Shown in pieces: positions 51,500 through 64,000 of a DNA stretch of 64,000 nt (the first letter of the stretch is position 1; every line of letters starts with the position of its first letter). A program made the position numbers and the translations under genes. The DNA comes from Pelargonium nanum. Its lineage: Eukaryota; Streptophyta; Magnoliopsida; Geraniales; Geraniaceae. The stretch lies in the NCBI GenBank assembly GCA_036897485.1, contig JAYMTF010000029.1, forward strand, positions 1 through 64,000, given 5' to 3'. The notes beneath the pieces were generated by a model that ran no database searches, had not been told where the DNA came from, and worked only from the letters and a program-made list of their open reading frames with translations.

Positions 51500-53900
51500 T
51501 GGGGTTCCACAACTCTTGCATAGGTTATTGTAAATCGGATTGAAAAGTGGATCTATTCGAGAATCCACGTGTACAGTACCCTTCGTATTTGCCGTCTTAT
51601 TTGACGGTGTTTTACTAAATAATACTCAAAATGCATTAAAATGGGATCTTCTCTCTTTCTTTATCTTTAACTGTTTTTAACTATTTGTAATCTTAACGGA
51701 GTGATAAAAGTATGATAGAAGTCCAAAAAAAGATTATATTAGAAGTAAATATCTTTTGCCACATTAAGAAATATTTAACATGTCCTATTCTTATACGTTA
51801 ATGAATTTGGTGGAACATAGATTTAAGTAAAATTTGATTAGAGTGCATTTTTACATTAATTAAGCTAATAGCTACATTTAGTTTAGGATAAAAGTTCAAA
51901 ATTGTTTATGCACAATCTGAACCGTATTGCTTCAATATCAATAATAATAGAAAAAATATCCATTTTTCTACATTCTCAACCTCTCTCTAACTTACGTACT
52001 ACCAAAGACCTTCATAGTAGGGAATGCTAATTCTACCGCATGAGATGATTTCTTGAGTACACGCACACGTTTCTACCAATAGTTCTCAACCCTAACTTTT
52101 AGGACCCAATAGTTGGAGAAACGACTCAAGAACTTAAACTGAAATCAAGACCCCCAAAATTAGAAACATTTAATCCATGTGAACAATATAGTTGACATTC
52201 CATTACATATACTTTACTAGTGTAAACAAATCAATGATCTACTTTTCAATTATATCATAAAATTCATTAAAAAAACATAAAATAATGTTTAATTATTTGC
52301 TGAAAAGATTCATAATAATTCACATTATTTTCCAACGTCCAACTTGCAAGTACTTTTGCGGCTAATTTTGAAAGCTTCATAAAAATTGGATGGTGCCATG
52401 AGAATAGATCTTGGATAGCCTCAATGGACAAACGTAACAACAAGATTGGCTCCAACTCCAAGGATGCTTATTAAATTAAGATGATTTCAATAACAAGGTA
52501 TTGGATGCATGTATATATGAAAAGAAGTTGTTTTAATATAGGTGGGAGGATATGTTATAATATAAATTTGATATATATTGGTGTTTCTTGTCGGAATGGA
52601 AATATACAAGATGACTGTATGATGAATGTATGCCAGGATGGTATAGATAAGAAGATATTATTTATTTTGTTCCATTGGGAGGTGATGACATGTTGCCACT
52701 TCAGTCGTTGACCCCCAAATTATTAATGCTTTCAGTAATAAGCATTACATTCATCATAATTTATATATTGTTTGAAAGTTAATAGATTTGTTTTAAAGCT
52801 TAAAACGATCTTTATTACTTAAGCTGTTAATTAGCATCATGATGAAATGCATAAATAAAAGACTTTCTAGTACACAAGATAATAGATGATAATTTACAAA
52901 GTAATTTAAGAAATGTTTAATTTCAAATTTTAACTATTGTATTATTTCTAATTGTTCATTTTTCACCAGCAATTTTTTAGTTTATGTTGTACATTTTGTT
53001 TGTATTCATATAAAAATGTGATCCCACCAAATGAAAGTCTTGTACTCTAACCAGTCATCCAAGAAGGGAGTGTTTGGAAGACAAATCGCAAGCTCACAAT
53101 AGTTTCACAGTCTCACTTACTACTACACATCAACTTTGGGTTGTAAGTATAAATAATTGATCTCTTGAAGAGGGATTAAATCTCATTCTATACATCTACA
53201 GTATTTCTCTAGTTACCTTTTCTCTCTAGATTTTGCGTTTCAATAATCGGAGTAGAATCTTACTGTCACACTTACGAGACCATTTTTCAGGCACACTCCA
53301 AATATTTTGTTTGACTATGTGTTATCCTTGTGCAAACTCTAGGGACCCAGACCAAAACTTTGACCTCCAGCTCCACAGTCCAAACTAGTAGAAGAAAATC
53401 ATACAAGTAATACCAAAAAATTTTAAAAATAATTCGATCCCAAGAATTAGAACATCAAAAAGGGGCACACGTCCGCAAACCCTTTTACTCTATAACGAAC
53501 CAAAAGTACGTTATATTTAGAATTGTTATTTAAGGATAAGCCATTTGAGTTTTCAAAATCAAAAAGTTTTTAGAAGTTTTTAGCTTGAAACAAGCGATAG
53601 TATAAAAATCCCTTAACTAATAATGGAACAAACAGAAAAAGAAGCGCAAGTAGTTGACCATAAAGTTTAATACTTTGTTGTGCATTCAATGTGTAAATAA
53701 TGGTGTTGAAAAGAGGAAATGAAGTCAGTTAGACCATGATTTATTTTGGCTCTACCTAACATAAGTTGATAGATTTTTCATTAAAATGGATCAAATATGA
53801 TTTTTCTTTTTTTTGGTAAAATCAAATATGATTTTTTTAGCAATGTTAATAACAACTAGTAACTATATGATTTTAAAATATCATGAAGATCAATCTGAAA
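51500..53900. other. Long AT-rich intergenic gap
   Basis: No gene, RNA gene or clear repeat recognised. Confidence 0.4.
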
Positions 53901-53920
53901 GATGATAATAATTTGGGGTT

Positions 53921-54022
53921 TGGGCCTCTAAAGATGATCCAATAGGAAACTTGGGCTTGGGCTTGGGCCAAAATTCGGGTCGGTCAAGCGGTAAGGATTT
54001 ATATTTTGGGGGTTTAGGGTTT
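53921..54022 (+). promoter_or_regulatory. Site II cluster and telo-box of the TIM8 promoter
   Basis: TGGGCC at 53921-53926; then three abutting elements TGGGCT, TGGGCT and TGGGCC at 53952-53957, 53958-53963 and 53964-53969; then TTAGGGTTT (telo-box, AAACCCTAA on the other strand) at 54014-54022, about 80 bp before the ATG. Site II elements bind TCP factors and, with a telo-box, mark promoters of plant ribosomal and mitochondrial protein genes. Confidence 0.75.
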
Positions 54023-54100
54023 TAAAGAAGCTGGTGTTGTTGAAACTTGATTCAACGAAGTTTAGTAGTAGTCATCGACATCGAAGAGAAGAAGAAGAAG

Positions 54101-55288
54101 ATGGATTCTATATCCCCAGAGTTGGAGCGATATCTCGAGGTAAGAAAATCTCTCCCATTTCTATTGAATCTATGTTTAGAACCCTATTTATTGCTTCTGA
54201 CGATCTGTTGTTCAGTATCTGGGTTTCAATTATTTTTTCATTACAATCAACTGGAACTATCTACTTTTAGTCTAATTGAATGTTCTGAAATATCCTTGAT
54301 ACAAATGGGATGGATCCGACTATGCTTTCTAAAGAAATTGTATTTTTTCCCAATCTCGATTTTTAGGAGCTGTAGGTCCCTATTTAGGTTGTGGGCTTGA
54401 CGGAAGCAGCATTCTTTTGAATCTCAAGATTGCTTTAATGAATTGTTACCTGTTGAACAACAATAGTTTCGATTGTTCGTATTTGGTTATGTTAACGGGA
54501 CCTTATTTGTTAACTTCTATATAACTGCAGTGTAGCTGCTATAAGCCTAAATTAAAAGTTTATAAATTTGCAAATATAGAAATTCAGCTAACATGCAATT
54601 TGATATACAAAGTGATACGTAATATTATTGCTTGTGTAGGTTAAGTCAGTTGGTAGGTGTAGCGTTATTGAAATTGTGTATAATTTGATAGTTGGAAAAT
54701 TGAGTTGTCTGCAAGAGCAAGTATTTTGGCGCTTGAAAGACAAGAATGGAAGCAACTGAATGCCGAAAGGCTCTCACTGCTTTTGTCTTTCATTAAGTTT
54801 TTCCCTCGGCCATCATCCATATAGGACCAGTGTATTTTTCTGTCATCTTGCATCACGTGTTCCACTCTGCATGCCTTCCCTGAACAGAATTGGTTTCTAC
54901 GCATGCACATAACTTATGAAAGTGAACCCTGTGGCTTAAAACGGTTGGTATGGACTGTGCAGTGTTGGGCCTTGTCTTACACAGATAGAGTGTCAATTAA
55001 CATCTATGAAGGAGACATGATTATGGATGTTGAAATATTTGTTTGAGTTCAGTTCACTTTTTGTTGGAAGACATGCTTATCATTTTGGTCGTGCTTATGC
55101 AGCAAGAGAAACAAAGAGCGATGGTTAATGAGTTGGTTTCAAAGATAACGAAAGATTGCTGGGACAAGTGTATCACTGGCACACCTGGGAACAAGTTCAG
55201 CTCTAGCGAATCGACCTGTCTTACTAACTGTGCCAAACGCTACATGGACTTGAGCATGCTCATTATGCAACGCTTCCAGTCCCAGTAA
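54101..55288 (+). CDS. TIM8: Mitochondrial intermembrane-space chaperone TIM8
   Basis: Two exons: 54101-54139 and 55103-55288; 74 residues, the normal size. The twin CX3C motif is complete: CWDKC at residues 32-36 and CLTNC at 52-56, with 15 residues between. The ending RYMDLSMLIMQRFQSQ is close to plant and animal Tim8. Small Tim proteins form hexamers in the intermembrane space that escort hydrophobic precursors to the inner or outer membrane; Tim8 pairs with Tim13. Import and folding use the Mia40 disulfide relay on these cysteines. The intron after residue 13 is long (963 bp). The upstream site II and telo-box elements fit a housekeeping mitochondrial gene. Confidence 0.96.
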
Positions 55289-56248
55289 TAAGTTGTGCAT
55301 TTCCGATATAATAGATTAGGCATCATATTTACTAGGTTCAGTGCATTCAACTGCACAACTTCTGGCCAACATTTTTAATTTTCTTTGGCAGACATTGCTG
55401 TGATGCAGACATTGCTTTTCATGTTTCCCAACTGAAATTTCATATTTTTTTGAGACATTGAAGTAAAAGTTTCAATTGTCTGCTTTGGCAGACAGAAATA
55501 TAGTAATTTCTGTTTTTTGTTTCTATTGATTGCTCATGCACTTCCATTGTATTGTTTCTGGGGTAACACATGAAGATGGGATAGGGAACTTGTCCGTGAT
55601 TAATGGTTAGTGTAGTGAAATTGTATCACAGGTGCCATATATTGATTATATAGTGGTATTTGCATGTGGCTAGCAGAAGCATAGGCAAATTTAAGGACTC
55701 TCTTGAATGTAAAGCCAGCAAGCAATCCTTGAGGCTGAGTAGAGATATTTTTTGGTTATGGGTACAGTCCTGTAACTCTTAGGCCCTACATATATTTGTA
55801 TTTGTAATAAATCCCTACTTCCCCTATTCTACTTTTGGAAATGAGAAATACATGATCTTAAAAAGCACATGAATTTCATGTACCCCTCAAAAACCAGTCA
55901 TGACCCTTCTATGTATGCAACTGAAGCCGACGATTCTTTTATATTAAAATCAAATGACTTTTGAATTTTGAGGGCCTGACTATTTGCACTATTGTAGTTC
56001 ATGAATCTTCTTTTTGGGATGTATAATTTGACAGAGTTAATCATGTGACATTTCCCTTCATTTCAAATCCTGCCCCAAAGTATAGTACATTGGCTCCAAA
56101 ATATAGGGCAGAATTGCGAGCATTTAGTGGTTTGAGCTTATCTAAACAGATCCAATTTACAACTACAAAAGGGCCCATATATATTCACAATCTCTGACTT
56201 ACTGAATTGCCAATCAAATAATACCATAAATAAAACGAAAATAAAAAG
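55289..56248. other. 3' flank of TIM8 and gap to tRNA-Glu
   Basis: A phrase GCAGACA recurs near 55389-55494. No gene recognised. Confidence 0.4.
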
Positions 56249-56320
56249 TTCCATTGCCGGGAATCGAACCCGGGTCTCTTGGGTGAAAGCCAAGTATCCT
56301 AACCGCTGGACGACAATGGA
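56249..56320 (-). tRNA. tRNA-Glu (TTC anticodon)
   Basis: Reading the minus strand from 56320, the acceptor stem TCCATTG pairs with CAATGGA at the 3' side. The anticodon loop reads CTTTCAC, giving TTC. The T arm is CCGGG-TTCGATT-CCCGG. No intron. About 72 nt with the discriminator base. Confidence 0.96.
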
Positions 56321-56820
56321 TGCTTGTTACCAACTTTTGTTTGTACTTTTAAATAAGTATTTTACAACAATAGTCTCCTGCACAGAACCTCTAAGCTTAA
56401 TCCCAGTTTTCCTTAACTATTTATGAAATCTCATTCGAAAAAAAACTATTTAAGAAATCAGTTTAGAAATTTGGAATATTAATTGGTTGATGCATTATTA
56501 TTTGTCCCAATATTTCTTATTCAAGGTTGGGTATCTAATGATGCTGAACTTTTCACATTGCTTAAGTTTTGAAGCACAGTTCCTTGGGCATCCCATAACA
56601 ATGATCCATCAGAGTATACTTTATGTACTTGTGACACAAACACACAAATAGATGGAAAATAGCCCAACTCAAAAGAAAACCAAATGATCTTATTCACTAC
56701 TGAGAACTCCAAATTAGTTGAACACTATTGTAAGTTAATATTAGATGGCAAGCTGGAGGGAGATGTTGGTATGACTAATATAAATATTCATACAATCAAA
56801 AGTTAATTTGCCTAAGTAAG

Positions 56821-59800
56821 CTACAAAAGCATAACAGTCTTCACTGTCTTTCTCCCGGCATCGCAGAAGGACCGAAGATCATTTTCATCAAAAGTCCCAA
56901 AACCGGATAGTTGAATGCCATATGCAGCTAACTTTCGGATGTCCCGAGGAATAGGGGATTGCCAAAGACCATCCCACCAGGCTGGAGGAAGAAGCGGTGA
57001 GGAGGCACACTGATGAGGCTGGTTATGACAACTCAACGGACCGGCGAATCTGTTCCAGGCATGTCCCCACCCGACTTGATTTTTTAAACCGTCTGTCAAC
57101 AAATTGCTTTGGAAGCTGCTTAAGAAGGAGAAACTTGAACTACTAGGATCATCCCCTGAAAGGAAAACAGATACAGAAACAGCTTTTCAATACTATTTGT
57201 TAACGATCTGATCCAATTGCTATGGATAGAAAGATAATCAAGAAGAATGTTTAGATTATGCAGGGACTAAAAGTACCAAGACTGTGTGCTGCAGCTAGAG
57301 CTGCAATTAACTGAGCATAAGTGGTTCCAACACGCCTGTGAGCCCCAGAAACAACAGCATGCTTTGCACGTGATGCAAGAAAGAAGTCCACAAATGCAAC
57401 CCATCTGGGTGCAGGTCCCCAATCTTTCACTCTGAAATTTAAAGTGTGAGATCCATTCAACTCGCGAGATATATTACCTTTGAAATGTTTGTAATCAAAA
57501 CAAACTACCTGGAAAAAACACAGAATAATTGTTTACAAGAGGTACTGAGTTTGAACATCTAACTTTGTGTAACAAAAACAAATATACCTAATCTGACATC
57601 TACAAAGAAAATAATGATTATAATAATAACAACAGTACACAAGTTATTTTGATGTTTATAATGTTCTGATGTATCTTTCTTCTCTTTATAACCATTACCA
57701 ATGTTGTGCCAAGAAATATGTTTTCTCTACTCAGAATATAGTATGATATTGCAGATTAATCACCTCAGCAAAGTCGCTTATATTTGATGTGATACTTTGC
57801 ACAACAGCAGGGGTATCTGATACTACAACCACCCTGGGTCGTTCCACCTGCTTGAGGTTTTCCAAGGCTTTTCTGACACAGCTCAAAGCTGCCTGTCCAG
57901 CTCTCACAGGCCTGAAATAGGGGAGGCAACAACCAGCATTAATAGTTAGTTGGTTACACCATCAAGGCTGAAAATAAACCAGCTAGTTGTGTTTGTGCTC
58001 TGCAAGGTGTTTCTCATAGTTCATTTACGTTATGTAGTTTCAAAGATTTCACATCATCTTTTAATAACTCCACAAGGGAGCATCCTCTCATGAATTGACT
58101 TATTTATCTATCTTTTAAATATTCCATTCTGGTTTGGATACAGAGATGCATCCATGTATTCAAACTTTTAGCAAGAGAACAGTATATCAATTCAGCTTCA
58201 AAGAGTATGTCCTATCCAGAAGTAATCAGACAAAAGATCAAATACATGTCCGTTCTTGTTTATAAAGTATACTTGAAGTGTTGATTTATCAAGAAAAAGA
58301 TGTCATTTTCCCCATAACTTCTATATACAACTAAGTTTACATTCTTCCACTGAACTAAATTTGTTTTCTCACATATTATATCCATGCTGTGCCAAATTAG
58401 TTCCAGTATGATATTTGTTCCAATTTAGTCCTATTAGAATCCATTTTGTGCCAAATTGGTTTCAATTTGATTTTTGTTCCACTCTAGTGATTGGACCCCT
58501 AAGTGTCCATTTGATGGTCCACAATTATATACATGGCATGGTAAACGTTTCGGAACAATATTGATGCTAAAGAGACAATTTTGAAACAAACGTGGATATA
58601 AGAGGATTAAATTGGAACAAATATCAAATCGGACACTATATTGGCACAAAATGGATACTAAAGAGACTAAATTAGAATATAAATCATAATTGAGACAAAT
58701 TAGGCACAACATGGATATTAAGGTCGCAGTTTTGGAACAGAATCCTTATTAGCACTAGTGGATGTGGCAGATTAGTAGAGACTATGAAACTGTTAGCGAT
58801 ATTCCGACACATTATGTTTTATGACTAAATTGTTTAATAATTTGACTGACTAGAGTGTTCAAATACCTATTTGTAAGCATCCGCATGTGCAAAGAAATAT
58901 CAGGATCCACCCTACTACCAAGAACCCAATTGACGGCTCTTTCAACATCTTCTGAAGGTGATATGAGAACTCTCATCAACTCCCCAAATACATTAGGCCG
59001 AGATTGTAGAGCTTCTGACTTCCCAAACAATTCGGAAGCAGCATTTCTCATTCCAGGGTTTACGTTCTTCATGAAAAACTGAGCTGCCACAGCATCTGTT
59101 GTATTTTGGAACCTGTTGAATTTAATATATCAATCATGTGATAATGTTAGAGAATGAGTGTTAAATAGAATAGTCTTCTCACTTTACCATATAATAGGTT
59201 CTTCCCATTTCCTCCAATCACTACAGAGAACATTTGTTTGTGTTGGCTTAACAAAATCATCAGTTCTAATGACAAGATGTCTCCTGTACTTTGTCACGCA
59301 ATTGTTATGTCTCCAAAGATGTTTGACCTCCTTCAATGTAAAGGATATGTTGGAGTAAGATATGTACTCCCCAAAAGGATATTTACCCCTGAATTAAGTA
59401 AAGCAATGAAAAGCATTAATATGACAGCAATTCCGTATTGTACTGTTTATTCATGTAAACCATGGTTGAGTGCTGCTTTTACAGACTGTGGACCTTGGGC
59501 CAGAACATAGTATGGCAGTGATAAGATTAGATAGTGTGAACTACGAAGCCGACATAAATATCAAGTGTCTATCATGTCAGCACTACAGTGATGTAAAAAT
59601 AGGCCACAACACAACACTAACTTTTGTCAACAATTATTGTCATGAAAATATAACATTTATAAACAAAATAGAAAGGCTTGAGAAAGAACCAATATGCCTG
59701 GTTTGCCCAACGATCAGGGAACGGTCCAACATTATGCTTAATGCTGCGGCAGTTAAGATCTTGTACATTTCATTCCCGAAACCTGCTTCTGATGCTTTGG

Positions 59801-60777
59801 CGAGCACAAAACCATGACTACAAAATTGCTCTGGGGGAAGACTTCTTATTCTTGACGGACCTGAAATGGTACCAAACATATGAACTCCAAACTCTCACAA
59901 ATAGCTTTTGTAATGAACCACAGCTTTCCACTAAGAAATGCTACATACTAAGTCTTCAAACAAAAACATACATATATATAACAAGTACACTAATGTAACA
60001 TAAACACCCTCGGATGCAGGAACGAATTTAATTGTTCCTAAACCATGATGTACATTGCTTGACGATATAACAAGAATCCATCAAAGTTTGTGTTATTGCA
60101 ACTCATAGTGATAGCCGCCGGCAAAGGGTCAAGCATTGTTGTGGTAAAGGGCTAAAAAGGTGGTTAAATTTTATACTCTGGTAGAGTTGGAAAACAGATA
60201 CTGTAACAAAAATCTCATAACACAGGTCTGTGATTAGCAGAGCATACACAACCTGGACAGAAGCAACACTGTTTCAATTTCTTAATTGCTCACAAATTAT
60301 AATTCAAACTACTTTTTCCAGATCCTCACAGAACAATAAAAAACTGTAAATGAGCAAGCAAAATTAAATAGTTAATGAGTAATGTGCAACAATACCATTG
60401 AGAGCAAAATGACGTTGAATCAATCTCCTCACTCTGAGACTTTCCTCCTTCCAGAACCCTCCATCGAACACCTTCCCCATCTCTTCAACGGTCGCGCACG
60501 AGTTCTTCGATCCACTGTTCTCCTCAATCCTCGGCATCTCAGGCTCCGATTCCGTGCCGGAGCCAGCTTTCTCGTCGCCGGTTCGGAAAATGGAGGCGTG
60601 AGTGTAGTTGGAGGGATGAAATTGGAGGAGATTGGTGGTGGGAATATGGATGTCGGAGGAGGGATCGTCGACGGATTTGAGAGCGAGAATCAAAAGGCCG
60701 AGAGCGGAGAAGGTTGCGCAGAGAATCAGAAACTGGTTTACGAAGGATCTCCATCGCCTGAATCCACCGTACATCAT
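56821..60777 (-). CDS. Glycosyltransferase-like type II membrane protein (At2g04280/At4g12700 family)
   Basis: Seven exons on the minus strand: 60777-60396, 59860-59698, 59388-59188, 59112-58867, 57911-57764, 57508-57277, 57155-56821; 568 residues. A single membrane anchor lies near the start (FLILCATFSALGLLILAL) after a basic tail (RRWR), the layout of Golgi type II enzymes. The lumenal part includes GNEMYKILTAAALSIMLDRSLIVGQTR-GKYPFGEYI, WRKWEEPIIWFQNTTDAVAAQFF and ISLHMRMLTNRPVRAGQ. From memory this matches a plant family typified by At2g04280 and At4g12700, of unproven activity. The EAGFGNEM start and the basic HMR phrase recall fucosyltransferase-like folds, so a transferase role is only an inference. 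The intron after exon 2 uses a GC donor. A foldback element sits in intron 4. The outer of two adjacent in-frame ATGs is used as the start. Confidence 0.87.
58377..58720. mobile_element. Foldback (MITE-like) element in intron 4 of the glycosyltransferase-like gene
   Basis: The left arm (about 58377-58480) and the right arm (about 58585-58720) are imperfect reverse complements of each other, with shared phrases ATATCCATG.TGTGCC, TTGTTCCAATTTA and ATCCATTTTGTGCCAA. The region can fold into a long hairpin. No open frame. Confidence 0.7.
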
Positions 60778-60829
60778 TCTGTGTTTGAATCAATCGGTGG
60801 ATCTGAGTGAGTCGGCGATCGGAGAAGAA

Positions 60830-62040
60830 ATGTTTTGTTGCTACTCGTTTTTGAGGAGTGAAAGTGAGGAGATGGAGCAGACATGTGACTTTCTTTTCAA
60901 TTATTTTTTTGGAGTTTCAACAAACAACAAAACAGTAAAGAACAGCTTCTTGCCGACAAGGTCGATACCTCAGTTTTTGACTTCTTTTTTTACATTTTAT
61001 CTATCCGATAAATCTTTTTGTTCCGTTACCCAAAACCATGTCGTTTTTCGGGCCTGGAAACTCAAACGACGTTGTTGCGTTTTGTTGCTGAACACAACCC
61101 AAAACGACCGGCATATTCGCTAGTTTTTCATAAATGTTAGGATAAAATATCAAAAACCTACGCGTAGTTTTTATTTTCATCCTAATTTATGTGCATTGGG
61201 TGTAAATTTAGAGAATGGAAAATACAAACCGTACTATATATAAAATCAAACTAATAACAATGGACGATGTTTAGATTCAGCAATTGAACGCTGAAGCACG
61301 CATTCAAAAATCTAAAACATTGATATAATCATTAAAAGATCTGCCCCTTTTCACATGGATCATTCGTGAATGTTCCTCTCATCTCATATTCGGAGTCTCG
61401 GTCGTTTCTCAATTATTCGCTTCCTCAAATCGCCATAGGAGAATCTTAAAATTGTTTTCGATTTTTTTTATTTTCATTATTTATCACGTGTTTACCTATT
61501 TGGCAGTCTCTCCATCTCTCATGTACTTTTATTCTTTCTATTTTGGAAGCTTTTAGTAAAAGTACCAAATTTTGATAAACAAAAAAAAAAACATCACTTC
61601 ACTTCATATAGTTACACTCATACAAAAGGTTGATTATAGTAAATTTTAATATGGTGAATACTCTAATTGATGACTCATGGTAAATTTTTTATTTTTACAA
61701 CAGTCATGAATTTAGTCGTTAGTTTTAATTTGTTTGTTTTATGTGTTACTTATTTTTAGCTAATTCATACAATTAATGTGAGAATTCATTTAGCTATAGT
61801 AAAATTTTCATATATATTGTTAACAATCAAATTCCGAGAGTATGAAATCTAAACATAATATTATTTTGGTTTCGTTTAAGTCAAATCAATGCAACATTAA
61901 GACATCCTTTTAAACAAAGACGTTACTTCTACCATCAACAACGTCACATTCACATTCGACACTTAGAAAAAGTATCATGCGAAGTTCACATGTCGGATTG
62001 TTATTCGTTGAAACTTAATTTTAAATTATAAAAAATGTAA
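60830..62040. other. Intergenic gap between divergent genes
   Basis: Upstream region of the minus-strand glycosyltransferase-like gene; mostly AT-rich. No gene recognised. Confidence 0.4.
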
Positions 62041-62100
62041 AATGAAATATCACATTGTAATTTTTTTTGAAACATTATTTTGGACACAAGTAAAAAAAAA

Positions 62101-64000
62101 AAGGAAAGAGACGATGTCGTATAATAATTATCCGATAAAAAATCTTCCGTTGGGGGCTGTCCGTGACCCGGCAGCGTCTCCCGTTGGCAATCATGACGAA
62201 ATCCCTAAAACGAAGGGTATTTCCGGAACTAAAATTCACACGTTCCACTTCTCTCTCTCCTTCTCTTTCACCGTAACTCGTTCAACTCCCAAACCCAAAC
62301 CTAACCAAACCCATAACCAACGCACAGAATTACACAGTACCATCATGCCCTCGAAACTGCAGAGGCGACCGAGTCCGATTCTGACATCTCTCCAATTCGT
62401 ACACTGACCTCATCCTCTATCCATTAACGGCACAACTTTTCTGAAGCCATCAAACAAACGAACAATCCCTAATCATCACCGGCCGTCCATGGACGAAGAA
62501 TTTAAGTAGCCTCTCTTCGCCGCCACTTGATTCTTGTCTCCCTCACCCGCATTCTTCTCTACTGGTTCGTACTCCCATCTCATTCTCGTCTTTTGGTTGA
62601 TTGATTGTTCGTGTTTTGTTTTCTTGTTCCGCTTTCGGCTTTCGCGCTATTGCTTCCAACTGTTTTCTCATTTTTCTACGCAGTTTAGGGTTTTAGTTTT
62701 TTTATTGGTTGTTTTTGTGGGAAATAAATTGTGCGTTTTGTTCTTCTTCTGTTTTTAAGTTGATTGATTGTTCCCGAGCTTGCATTTAGATGGTAGCTGC
62801 CTTTTCAAGTTTGGGTGAACAGAGCGAGTCGAGAATGTGAGACGAAATTTGGAAAGTTCCTATAAGGTTTAGATTGGGAGTGCAATAATTGTGCTTTATA
62901 TTTGGATTTCGATTTAGTATGCAGTAGATTGGGTAATTAATGAGTGGAAGTGCTTAATGTGGAGTGAAAGGTTGTAACTTGTAAGGTGGCAATTGGTATA
63001 GCTCTCTAGGTTGCTTTGATTTTTAAAGTATATAATCAGATTCTGGGGGGTCTTATGGTTGTTTTGGTTTTAAAAGATCATAACTAAGTTGTAGATGTGG
63101 TCATTAATGAGTTGATGTGATTTTGGATGGCTATTTTTTATTCTGCGTTGAAGAGATTCTATGAAGCACAAGTACTTGTCGGTTACTCATCCAAAATAAC
63201 AATATGTTCTATAGTGTGCCTCTCCAAAAAATAAGGCTTGGGTACAGTCTAAATAATTTGTGATATCTTTTTTATAAATAAAAAACTCGCTAAGATTAAG
63301 TAGTTTTAATAAATGGAAATACGTCTGAGAATATATGAAGTTCTAAAGTATCGTTATTTTGTGTTTCTCTGTCCACTTCCCTTATTCTCATCTCTACCAA
63401 ATGTTTCTGTAAAATTGTAAGTGTATGTGTCATGTGTGTGTTTCATCTTCGCTAGTGCTGATTGAGCATGATCAAATTATTTGGGTATTTTCCTTATATA
63501 AAGTGTGCTAAAAGTATTCAGATTCAATAAAAGGGAATAATTTCAAAAATATATGAAACCCTACAATAATGTTATTTTGCATCTCACAACCCTTCTTCTC
63601 AGCTCTATCAAAATTTTCTATATAATCATAAGCTTACCTGTGCATCTTGTCTTCCCTGTCATTAATTTACCAGAATGATTGGTTCTTTCTTATTTAATTT
63701 TTTGGACGTGTTGTTTTGTTTAATGTGGTGTTCACTGTTGGTGATGGTATATTTGGATTTTTAGCCTACATGTTTACAGTTTTTTAAATATATATTTGCC
63801 TTTTAATCGTAAGTACCATCTGCTTACCTCTATACCTAAGCTTTTTGAAAAAAGAATAGTCATATCGTGATACCGGGCACTTTTAGCCGTACTCGTGCTC
63901 CATAGAGGAGATATAATAGGTGCATGCTTGAATATGGAAACTGAGGAATTGTCATTTACATCTGTTAGGTTTTCTATAGTTGGTACAAGTTGTGAACTTA
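62101..64000 (+). other. Probable leader exon and leader intron of a gene beyond the right edge
   Basis: The 62130-62560 stretch is GC-richer and pyrimidine-rich (CTCTCTCCTTCTC, CCCAAACCCAAACC), as in plant 5' leaders. A GT donor candidate follows near 62564 (CTGGTTCGTACT). The remaining T-rich DNA to the edge looks like a leader intron. No coding exon lies inside the window. Inferred from composition and splice signals only. Confidence 0.35.

Noticed and set aside
1-64000. CRISPR arrays, operons, bacterial-type systems
   Set aside because: This is plant nuclear DNA; no regular spacer array or prokaryotic gene organisation is present.

Overview
The window is nuclear DNA from a eudicot. It is AT-rich, its genes carry many short GT-AG introns, nearly every protein belongs to a plant-type family, and both tRNA genes are plant nuclear types. 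The general look (gene families, MITE-rich gaps, tRNA-derived SINEs) would fit a small rosid genome such as Rosaceae, but nothing here fixes the genus. I read eleven intact protein genes, one dead gene copy, two tRNA genes and several repeat fossils. Exon coordinates were read by hand; each joined reading frame stays open across all its junctions.

Layout, left to right. 506-4342 (+): CONSTANS-like B-box/CCT regulator. 6435-9193 (+): BRO1-domain protein. 9915-10813 (-): CASP-like membrane protein, followed by a dead paralogue at about 12395-12909 (-). 14424-14891 (-): small C2H2 zinc finger repressor with a terminal EAR motif. 18074-21755 (-): Atos/FAM214-type protein. 24986-25070 (+): elongator tRNA-Met with an intron. 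26588-31911 (-): BAR-like, hydroxyproline-rich protein of the At2g33490 type. 36046-36977 (-): small, probably myristoylated protein of unknown role. 41052-41877 (-): divergent NAC protein. 48514-50909 (-): glycerophosphodiester phosphodiesterase. 54101-55288 (+): TIM8. 56249-56320 (-): tRNA-Glu. 56821-60777 (-): glycosyltransferase-like type II membrane protein. The right edge probably holds the leader of a forward gene continuing outside.

The 32.4-48.0 kb stretch is the repeat-rich part: LTR-like fossils, two SINE copies of one family, a hAT-type MITE, a tandem-repeat block and a degenerate repeat field. Smaller MITE-like insertions lie beside the CASP-like pair and inside introns of the phosphodiesterase and glycosyltransferase-like genes.

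The genes do not form a pathway or cluster. The best signals beyond routine annotation are three PHR1-type (P1BS) sites upstream of the phosphodiesterase, site II plus telo-box elements upstream of TIM8, a GC-AG intron in the glycosyltransferase-like gene, an expanded loop in the second B-box of the CONSTANS-like protein, a NAC protein that has lost a usual DNA-contact motif, and the SINE pair with target duplications. I found no sign of a new multi-gene system.
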